Assembly (NCBI GenBank): GCA_051294375.1
Contig: CM119265.1
Coordinates: forward strand, 17,714,403-17,778,402
DNA length: 64,000 nucleotides
Direction: 5' to 3'
DNA from: Paraspadella gotoi
Lineage: Eukaryota > Chaetognatha
Below are positions 49,766 to 60,944 of the stretch, piece by piece (the stretch's first letter is position 1; each line of letters starts with the position of its first letter). Below the pieces are notes generated by a model. That model saw only the letters and a program-made list of their open reading frames with translations, made no database searches and was not told the DNA's origin. The position numbers and the translations under genes were made by a program.

Positions 49766-52700
49766 CCTTCAATTTTACTTCTTGAAAGATAACTTTCTTT
49801 TCTTTTAAATGTTTCTTTCTTTCTTTTTTTTTAACATTACATATTTGTTAATTCTTTTTTTATATTTTATGTCTGAATATTTTTTTCTGGCTAAATTTTA
49901 CTTTCGCCTTACCAACTCACCAAATTCGTTCAAGCGAAAAGTTGGTGGCAATTGAGCCTTCGCTTCCTCAATAAAAACCAGAAAAACAAGCGACAAGATG
50001 TAAGCCATCGTAACGATTATCGTCGAATATTATCGAAAAAAGTGTTGCGAGTTTTTTGGGGTTTTTTCTCTTTTTATTTCGGTCGCCGCCGCGTCAGTCG
50101 TTCAGTCCATCAACGGAAATCGCGACGCGTCGCGTTTCGAGTTCGAAGGAAATTGCGCGCGCGCGTTTCAAGTATCGGAGACGACACGAAAGTTGCAGCT
50201 GCGTCGAATTTAAATGTAGTTTAATGATGAATGTATGCTAAAGAGAGATGGCTAAGGCGCAAGGGTTATAAATGGGAACTTTATATATAGACTAAACTAT
50301 AGAAGTAGACGTAATTTTAGATTACGAGCTTGCGATGAATACTAACTGCGATACTGAAAACAGGGTTCGAATAAAAACCAGGTCGAGTTTTAAAAGTCGC
50401 ATTCATTTTGTTTTATTCATTAAATAGTTTCATGCACGTACTACAGTGAAGATGGCATCGTATATAAAAACACTTAATTCCATATAAAAAAAAACAAACA
50501 AAAACTATACCTTTCGAAAATGAAAAAAAATGTATTGATTTGTTTTTTTTTTAAATTTCAATGTAAAAAAAAATAAAGAGCACATTTTCTAGTACTAATA
50601 TATAAAAGTTTGTTGCTGTACTTATTCTAAATAAGCTTCTAAAATTTATTCAAACAGAACATGGTAATTACAGACAAATAATAAGGCAAGCCAGAATAAT
50701 AATAATTATTATAATATTATTAATTTCTATTACTTGAGATAGATGAAGCAGTATATACTATGTGTAAGTTGCAGTGTGGAAATATTGTTCTAGCAACTGA
50801 ATAAAGCTTTTCTTAATTATTTCTACTGCTATTCATGAATGAGAGCAACATAATAAAAGTTATCTTAATTTTAAGATCGTTATTCTTGCTATCGCGCTTA
50901 TAAAAACATTCATGCATCATCTTTCTCTTTATCGAAATTTCTCTCTTTTTCGCCTGGAATGAAACTCGTTTTGGTAATATTAAACCGTGAGCGCCCCCCT
51001 TAGTGCTGATTGGTATGCTTGTTAATCATTGCCATAATCTGGCAAGTGTAGCATGATACTTAGATTGCAAATTGTGTTGAGTTCAGGAGATCAACAGCTT
51101 TTCATTTGAAGTTGTATTCACATAAAATTAGTAAATAACTGATTTTCACAAAATAACTTGGCTCGAGATGGATGGATTCTATTCTTTCGTTTTTATTATG
51201 AAAATAGTCAGTTCCTTGGAAAAATTATCACGTTCAAAAAAGTTATTCCATTTAGGGTCCAGGTCTAATAGTTTTCTTAAATAGAATTATTTTGAGATGC
51301 AATGATAATATTTAATTTACCTAATTTCATTTTAACATCAACTGGTGTAACAGAGAAATAATAAAAAAATTAGGGATAAGTTGTTTTTTCGTGAATTCTC
51401 ATAGTCCGTTCTTAGCTAATTAATTCATATGTATAAAGTATACATACTTCATAATAATTCTCCCCTCTCTTGTTATATTGTACTATTTTTTTCAGCTTGA
51501 GATACTCGATAAATTTTTCATAGCTTTCCATTTAGGAGTAAGACTATGAGAGTTTTGCCACAGTTCATATGGTGGTTAAGAAGCAAAGCTTGTTTAGACA
51601 GGGTGAAATTAGTGCAGCTGATAGTGCTTTAAATCTAACCAGTTTCCAGATGGATACTACAGCCTCGCTGATTCTAGTAAAACCTTGCTATAAACCAAGC
51701 TTAAAAAAAAAACAACAAAAAAACAAACAAACAAAAAACAAAAAAGTAATTAAATTTAAATTTACGCAATTTCCATCTTCAATAAGGCGTTAGATTTTTA
51801 TAATTAAATTTAATTTAAACATAAGCTGTTGTGCTCAAGTTCGTGGCACTACATTACCATGTTTTAAGAAATCGATAAATTATTAAATTATCCCTATTAA
51901 TATTATATACAGATTTTATTCTTCCAGTATTAAATACAATGGATTTTCATGCTTGAATAATGGTATGTTGATCCTAAGTCGCAAGTCTTAAGATTCTTAA
52001 GCAAAAATCCCGATTCTGACATGAGGCATTTTTATCTCAACATGTACTGCTATTTTTTCATGCAAAAGAAATGCATGATGAAGTAGAACATTATTTTCTT
52101 AAATCGTCCATAGGCAAGGTTTTCTCCTTCATCATAGTAATCATATGAAATGCATGAACCTGGCTTGGCAAAACTGTTTGATCGATCATCTCAAAAGCAA
52201 ATCCAGAACAGGTTTCGCTTTTTAATTTTTTTTCTTTGAAAGCAAGATTTATGGACTTCTCGAAAAAACAATTTTGTTTGAATCATTCTTTTTTTCTGGG
52301 GTGTGGGAGAGGGGAGTGGGAATTTTGCGAAAACTAAATATTCGTCTTGAAATTGTTTAATTAAACAGTAATAGGGACTATTCTCGTATATGACACAGTT
52401 AGTAAAAACACTTAGAAAAGTAACAAGTCTACAATTCTTGCACAAGGGAATCTTCTCCGAGGTAGCCGTTTCACAATCGTATGGTTTTTTATTTTACAGG
52501 AATGTGCAGGGTAAATTAGTGCTTATCTACTTTTAAGGTGTTGGATTTTTGCGAAATTGGAATTGCGCAACTTTTTACCCTTTATATATTTCTTTAGATC
52601 CAACATCTTGGTGACATGGCTAACTACGTTTCCTTATATTTACAAAATAGATTAGGGGTAAAAATAAAGTTTAAACTCATTCTGTCAAACTCGCTCTCGT

Positions 52701-53229
52701 CGCCTCATCCCGATCATCCTTTAGCTCACACAAATATGACTCAGGCCCTGTTAACGCCAAGCATTGACAAATGACAAATTTTTGATGTTTACCTAGTAAT
52801 GGGCGAGGCGTGATTCGGTCTCTTCGCCTCGTCGATCAGACTCGAACCCAGCATCGCCAGTTTATTGTTTATCCGTTTCATCGGTTTCATAATTTTTATG
52901 TACAATCAGCCCAATACCTTGCATCTTACAAGTAACGTTATACGGTAAATCCCGTTCCGTATTCATTGGAAGGCAGCGTTGGCTCAGAAGTACAGAGTGA
53001 CTCATAAATTAAATCGGTTTCTACGAAGCAAAACTGAGTAACAAATAATTTTCCAATGACAAAAGCCAATTTTTAATTATAGTAACTCCCCATAGACCAT
53101 TATAGTAACTTGGCCCAAATTTAAAAAAAAATTATTTACTAAACGATTTTCCTAATTTTTGATAATAGTGATATTACTTTAAAGTTTCAACTCAATCGCT
53201 TTTTATGTTCGGACGCTTAAGTTTTTAGA
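49766..53229. other. Intergenic region without a recognised gene
   Basis: AT-rich. No coding region with a recognisable family. A solo repeat end lies at 49889-49908. Any missing first exon of the somatomedin-B receptor would lie in the first part of this stretch. Confidence 0.5.
49889..49908 (+). repeat. Solo end of the GGCGAAAGTAAAA repeat family
   Basis: GGCTAAATTTTACTTTCGCC is identical to the left end of the element at 33186. Confidence 0.65.
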
Positions 53230-53404
53230 CGCCGCTAATCGCCGGGCTTCGAGGTCATGGAAGAAGAATACGAAGGACATTTGTTGTGACCAGAAAACAT
53301 CGCCGACAGAAGTAGGCGACCCCGTCGGAAAGCCACTGGGCCAATCGACGGAGACGCTTTCCGCCGCGTCTGGACCGACTCCTTTGATTTACGATGTTAT
53401 GTCG
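53230..53404 (+). other. Possible unassigned exon
   Basis: TTTTTAG precedes an open stretch on the plus strand that reads AANRRASRSWKKNTKD, then GDPVGKPLGQSTETL and GPTPLIYDVM, ending at GTC|GTAAGA. It is G/C-rich compared with its surroundings and has plausible splice signals. However, the opposite strand is also open and no family is recognised. It would be the 3' part of an unknown gene converging on TRPC, or simply chance. Confidence 0.25.
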
Positions 53405-53685
53405 TAAGAGAGAGAGAGAGTTTTTCCCAGCTCGTGAGTTTCGTCGTTGTTGTTTTGTCAAAAATTTTTTTTTTTCCGAAATCGTTGGAATCAGCACGGA
53501 ACATTGAATGACGTGAGAAGCCGCGAGGGAGCGGGGGTGTAGCTGTTGCTTCGTTCTCTGGAGATTTTGTTTGTCATTTTACACCTTATATCCTGTTTTA
53601 GTGTCATATATACTTAAACTGTATTCGAATGAATTAAATACATACCTCTTTCACAGCTTTTTTTTTTCTTTCGCGGCGAATCGGC

Positions 53686-56600
53686 TCATGGAAGCCAAAG
53701 TCCGATGGTTCCATTGTCCATTTCCATCCCGTTGGCAAGGGAGGTTCCCAACAACTTGGGAGGTATGGCAGGAACTTTATTAAGCTCGTTGTTGATGTTA
53801 GTTTTGTTGTTGTTCTATAAAAAATAATTAATTTTTAGTTAATTATTTTTTTGGTTTTTTTTGTTAATTTTAAAAAAAATTTTGTTATTTAATTATTTAT
53901 TCTATTTTATGTTCTAATAATTTCACTGACTTGATTGATGCAGTTTTGAAAGTCCTCGTTCATCTTCGTGACGCGCGTTTGCATGTCGCGCAGCAAAATG
54001 ACAACGTCGTGCATGACATGCTTGTAGTAGTCGCTGTTGCGCATCAGGAGGTTCACTTTGTCGTCCAGCAGGATCGTCGACTTTTGAGTCGTCTAAAAAA
54101 AAACAATAATTAGAATAACTTTTGATGTTAAATGTTTTAAAATAACTAGGATATCGCGACTTAATTCCATAGAATTTAATTTACCTTGATAGAGCGCTCT
54201 TCCGTGTTTTGCAGTTTGTCGTTCTGCCCCAACGTTTTGTCAACTTTAACTTGTAGGAAATTAAGATTGTTTTCGAGACCAATAATGTGGTCTCGATTGA
54301 CTTCCCGCTCCTTTTGATGAAACTCTAGTTGGCTTATAACTGAAATCAGAAGCAAATGGAGAACTGAGCTATGTTTTCGTCGACCCTTTTTTTACTGACT
54401 ACAAGTGTACACTTACCTTCAAACCGAAACTTGCTCATATCACTCCGTATCTGTTCCATGCTCTCTGTAAAGAGACAAAAAAAACAAAAAAAACAAACGA
54501 TGAATCAATATTAACAATACTCAAGAAAAAATCGTCCACATGACTGGGCGTGCGGGAATAGGGGAAGTTAAAAATTATCGGTTGAAAAAACACTAAAAAC
54601 ATGGATTATGGGTTGAACTTGAAGACGTATTTTTATTAGATTTCTAACCACTTGTACGTAAAAGTAAAAAAGAGTTTCTTTTTTTAGTTTCAACTTTATA
54701 TTATAGCACAACTGATTAGAAATCCAATTGTACACAAAAAATGTAAGTTTACAATTTTTCAGACGAGTGAACTTTAAAGAATCTGACAAAATCTAAGCTA
54801 CTGGCACCTCGGTTTGCCAGAGCGGTTTTACATTAAATTTACTAACCGATTGTAGTTGCTGTAAAAGTCAGTGTAATAGCGGTTTAAAAAGCAAATTAAA
54901 ATAGTACCTAAGCTGGTTAGTTCGAGAAATTGAACATTCGACTTTGGAATTTTAACAAATTTTGCTGCCATATGTATATGCATGTGAATTCCTAAAATAT
55001 TAACATTACCTCCAGTTTGTTCATCAGCAGAATCACTGTCCAGATGCTTTTCCAGAATAAACCGCCGTATAATTCTTTGGATGACTTTCTGTTTGGATAA
55101 AAAAAAAACATATTCGTCGATAAATTTTAAAAGTTTTAAGTTTTGATTTTACATTTATGACGCTAAACAGAAAATGAACTGACTTGGTAGGTTAAAGGTT
55201 CCTTCTCTACCACCGGTTTGTCCATTTCCACCTTGGTGAGAGATTCCCTTCGGTACATATCTGAATCATTCCCTATGTACGCTGGGTTGTCATAACTTCC
55301 TCCTTTGCCCTGAAAAAACCCGACGTACAACCTTTATTTTGATGGAAAATAAATTTGTTTGCAATGATCGAATAAAAATAAAGGTTAATCTTTTCTATAA
55401 AATCATCTGTCTCGAACTTTACATTATAAACATTGTTGCTTAATAAACAATAAGCAAGTAATTTCTAACCGGTGTAATGACTAGGGGAATTTCCATGCAT
55501 CCCACTTTAGTGCGGTACTTTTCCTTTTGTGTGCAATAGCGTCGACAAAAGCCGCAAAAATTTCTAGGAAAAAGGGGACAAAATATATTAAATCTGATAT
55601 AGTATAAAATTAAATACTAAAGGTCAGGGATTCGTGACATTTATAGCAACAGCCGGAATGACTGTGACTCTGAGCCAAAGATAATGGGATTGGCCGAATA
55701 AAGCTGGATGTGAGGCGGGTGTAAATATATAGTGACACATTAGGGTTTTTTCTTTACCTATTTATCCAAAGGATAAATCTGTACAAATAATAAGGCGGAG
55801 GAACTAGATCGAAAGGTAGAGGCAGAGTGGAACCTGATGCAGAGAAAATTGAATAATAATCGATAATAAAAGAGCTATATACCGTCCTACATCTATTTTT
55901 AATTATTACATTATTGAAACGAACCTTCGTTAATACAATCGAGATATAGTTTTGTTCGGGCAAATTTCCATTCTATATCGGAATCAGACTAAAGAAGAAC
56001 ACATAATAAGGTAAACTATAATTAACAATGATATTAAAGATATAAACTCACTGCGATGGCGTCGAAGGACCTGCTCATCATTGCAATCAACATATTGAGA
56101 AGGACGATAATAGATGAAACACACCATAGCGCGAAGAGGGAGGTGCCCACGGTAGACGTTAAGCTCGCCTAGCCGAATATCATTTGAAGCTTATATTAAA
56201 CAATTAAGTTAGTTTCATTTCAGGGAAAGCCAAAGAAGAGATGAGACGATCCATGATCTCGGAAATTAAATAAAATCTTACAATGTAGAATAAAATAATA
56301 CTCACCTCGAATGGCTTTAAAGTAACAACATCATGAGACATCATTCCAAAGATCGCCCAAAACACTGATTGCATGGTGCTAACTGGCCTGCGGAGGTGAG
56401 AAAATAATAATATAAGATAAATTTTTTTTTTGTTACCGAAGCAGCGAAGCATATGTAATGTGTGTAACTAATTTATTTCCGTCTGTTAATTAGACTTGAT
56501 AGCGTTGATTGTGTTACAGTTATTAGCGCTTATGATAATTAGGCAAATTGACTTACGATCCAAAGCGGTAGGCTGCTTCCGCTCTGATGCCGGCGCTTGA

Positions 56601-59600
56601 GGCTCCGACTTGCTCGAGATGAGGGAAGGGGGCTTCGATGGGTTGACGTGTCTCCGGATTGTAATACCTGGAGATTAAAACACGAGCGACGATGGTAAAT
56701 TTCGACCTTTTTCGAGCATCAGCTATATTATAGACAAATAAAGATATAATTTTACCAATAGAGGTTGTGAAGACCAATCATGAAGGAGATAGATACGGAT
56801 AGGAATACAACCATGAACTTGCTGATGTCTTGCTTGATCATTCTCTCGAAAGAGATTTGAAGGGGTCCGAGACTTTCATTTGCTGAGAGGGAGAGTCCGA
56901 GAGATTATCTTATTAATTTTAGTTCTTAAATAAGTAAATACTTCAACAAGCTAAAATATTTGACCTGGAAGGAGATGCGAAACGCGAGATAAACTCAAGA
57001 CGTTTGCAATAGCAAATAAAGCTTCAGCCACATTCAATTCGTCGTATGGATCCCAGAACCATCGATCTGTCAAAGAGGAAAATCATGAACTACTTTTCGT
57101 AAAGAAATCAACCCTGCTTTCACAAATCCTCGACTTGCCAGCAATGATCCAACTGAAATGTTTGTTGGCTAACTCCGTATCGTTTCGAAAAGACAACCAC
57201 GTGGATTCTGTTTTGAGGTAGTTAATAGATTGCGTAACCTTGGAAAAAGGGGGAACAATATTATTATCAATTTGTATTTAATTACAATTGTCAAATACTA
57301 TGCTTAGTTTTTCGTAGGTGCAGACAAAATTACTCAAGAATGTAAAATTTGCTTAGGAAACTTTTAACTCTTAAATTGTTTGCAAATTTAATCAAAAATA
57401 TGACTTTTGAGCAACTATAACCTATAGAAACTTAATGTTTAAGAATATTTAGGAAAAACAGTTTTAATGTGGCAACGAATTTTATTGACAAGTAAGTCGG
57501 ACATGTTTCGACTCTTATAGAGTTAGAGTCTTCATCAGCAAGTGCTGAAATCGAAAGTCTATACATAATGTTTAAGAATAATAATAATAAGAACTGTGAA
57601 CTATTAATCCTCCGAAATTTAAGTGGAAAGTTTAAATTACTATCTTGGCTGAAACTCGATCTTAGAACGATCTTCGATTTTGAACGTTAAAATGGATCGA
57701 ATAAACCGGTTAAAACTAGTTTCAAGAGGAAAGTTTCCAACTTTTTCCAGGAAAAAGTCAACTCTAGTATTTTTTTGCAGAAGTCTCATTTAAAATTTAC
57801 CAAAAAATGCAGCTAGAAATTTTCACGGTTGACGCTTTCACAGAAAAGGCCTTCGGAGGGAACCCGGCGGCTGTCTGTTTCGTAAAGCCAGATGCAGAAG
57901 GTAAGTGCATAATTTTAGTTTTCGGTTACCGACTTTCTGCCTTGAAAATTGCTCCAGTGCTCAAACTCTGCCTCCAGGACTTGCAACCTGGAATTGGTGT
58001 TTTACTGACACTTTTTTTTTTTAAATCACAATTATTGTGCCTCTCCTCTAATCTGAGCGAGGGGTCTAAATTTGTTAAACCTTCTGACTAGATGAGATTT
58101 AGCAAGAGATAAAATATAATATATATAAATTAATTAATTAATAAATTAATAATAACCCAAGTCCCAAAGAAAAGGATTATCGTGTATGCTATCATTGCTT
58201 TGGTTACTATCTCATAAAGTATTGTGGGGCCCTCATTGATTTTAAACAAAGTCATAAGAACTTTCCTTTGAAATTGTTTGTTTTTTACCTCTAGAAGGGC
58301 CCTAACTAGACTGAATTAGTGACCCCATTAAAAGTGAAATGGACTATATCCTGAAACAGTTGGGACATTACCAATGGGCCTTGATTTGACTTAAATAGGG
58401 GCCCAACTTGATCCCTAAAGTTTAAAAGGGCCCCAAGCATGATCTAACCTGATTTTGATCAGTTAGACTAATCTGCACAGACTGAACCTTTTTTCATAAT
58501 CACTCAGTTGCTTTTTTTTCTTCTTTCTTTTTCTTTTCTTCTTTTTTTCTTCTTTTCTTTCCTTCTTTTTATCTCTCTTCTCAGGGGCCTCCTTCGGGCC
58601 CTCCCGGGCGAGGTTGTCCCCCCCTCTCGCCACCCCTGGGTAAGTGAATAGCTTTTAACAAGGAAAACGGAAAACAATTTTTTTAACCGAGACTAACTTC
58701 CATAATAAGTAATATTTATTTTATATTCAGAATTTTTGAACGACGAGGTGATGCAAAAAATTGCCACGGAAATGAATCTGAGCGAAACGGCATTTCTGAG
58801 GCTTGTGAAGAGAGACGAATCCTTTCTCACCGCCAAGGTACATGTATTATCATTGCATTGAGTTATGTCGCTTCGGTGCTTGGAATAGAAAAAGTACAAT
58901 GAAACGACGATACTCGTTTCCAGCGATTCAGCCTCCGTTGGTTCACGCCAACGAACGAGGTGCCGCTCTGCGGTCACGCAACGCTCGCTTCCGCCGCCGC
59001 CATTTTCCGGAGCGAAAATCCTAACAGAGGCTTGGAATTCGAGACGCTGAGCGGCGTCTTGAGAGCGTCACGCGAGGCCGAGGTGGGGGGAATAAAGGGC
59101 GCTCCGCGAATCACGTTAGACTTTCCTTTGAACGCGCCAACGCCCGTGTCTGCGAGCGAATGGAGCGAACTCGGCGTCCAGACGTTGATTGACGCAATCT
59201 TGCCAAAAGGTGAGGTTGATTTAACTACCTACATAATTTAAACCTTAAACACTAACGCCGAGTTGTTACTAACAGTTAAACGTTAAACCCTTTTCTCCTC
59301 TCAAGAATCTTCACTTGAGGTAGAGGATGTCCATTTATCTCGCAATGCTAAAAAGTTGATGATTCGGCTGAAATCAAAGCCAGGGGCGCTGAAGACCATG
59401 AAGGCTTTACGCCCAGATTTTGGTAAAATGATGACGGTTGGAGGAGTCGAATTCAAGGGGGTCATCCTCACACTCGGAGGAGACGAGAGTAAAACGGGTT
59501 AGAAATTATTCAATAGCGAAAAACTAAAACTTGTTATAATTATTAACTAGGCGATTCAAATATCCCTTACTTTTTAATCTTTTTAAATTTGATTAGGCTC

Positions 59601-60880
59601 ATCGTTCGACTTTTACTCCCGTTACTTCAGCCCTTGGAACGGCCTTCCCGAGGATCCAGTCACCGGGTCCGCCCATACCGTACTCGGTGAGAACCTAGCA
59701 TATTTGCTTATCAAAAATGATTAGATCTGGTTACTGAGCGTATAAAAAAAATCCAAGGTATTTGACATTTTTTTGAAAATTTAATTAATGAAGCACAAAA
59801 ATTTGATTTCGAATCCTAGTCACTTCACACTTCAGGTCCATTTTGGGCGGGAGTTTTGAAAAAGGAACGACTGCGCGGGTTTCAGTGTTCCGCGAGAGGA
59901 GGCGACGTCTCCGTTGAACTCAACGGAGACAGAGTCAACATTTCCGGTTCGTCGTCCCTTGCCTATGACTATTGACTATAGTTATTTATCATTTACTCAT
60001 GGATCTGCGGTAAATTAAAATTTTCATTTTCAAATTTTTTTACCATAAATCTTGACGCTTTTTACCAGGCGCAGCTTGCGTTTTATTGGAGGGAAAGCTC
60101 TCTTTTTGATGAAGATTTATATCTTTGCTGACAAGACTATAATCTGTCTCATTTCTCATAGAAGAACACGAGAGCCGATCATCGTAATTCATCAGACTCT
60201 TGTTTTGAAAACTTGAAGATTATGTTTACACTTGTGGATTTATCATCAAAAACTAGATAGTATTATCATCATAATATTAATATACAAATTAAAACTCACC
60301 TTAGTCATACTGTGGAAGCGAAAGATGAATGATATGACGTAAAGACTGACCATGATAAAATCGATATATTTGTACCTAAAAAGATAAATAGTTAAAATTT
60401 ATCCAAAGCTTTTACAGGATTTTTAAAATCCCTTACCAATTATTAAAGGTAGATGCAAAACCATGGACGTATATTTTTTTCACCTTTGTCCAAGCCAGAC
60501 CTACAGCCAAAAAAAAAATCAAGAAATTTATTCTCAAATGATTAAAATCTTTCTAGTTTTTTTTTATTGATTATTATTGTTATATTTGTCAAATGGAAGA
60601 CTCAAGTTATTGAAATTCTTTTCTATATAATTTTGGGTTTTCATCTGATTTTGTAGAAATAACTAGAACAGGAAGTTTTATAGGTTCTCAAGCTCATATC
60701 ATAAAGCATAACATTTATTTTGTTGCCGAAAACAAAAACTTATGCATCTTTTTAACGGTATAATAAGTCTGAGACCTCAGTGAGAAGACAATATGAATGT
60801 TTTAGAAGACTTTAAGTGCCGATCGATTCACACGTCATGGCGCAACAATTTTAACATATATTTCGAAAGGGTAATGACCT

Positions 60881-60944
<64 letters not shown>

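Noticed and set aside
51569-51793. 74-codon plus-strand frame
   Set aside because: AT-rich surroundings, a Lys/Gln tail from an A-rich repeat, and no recognised family.
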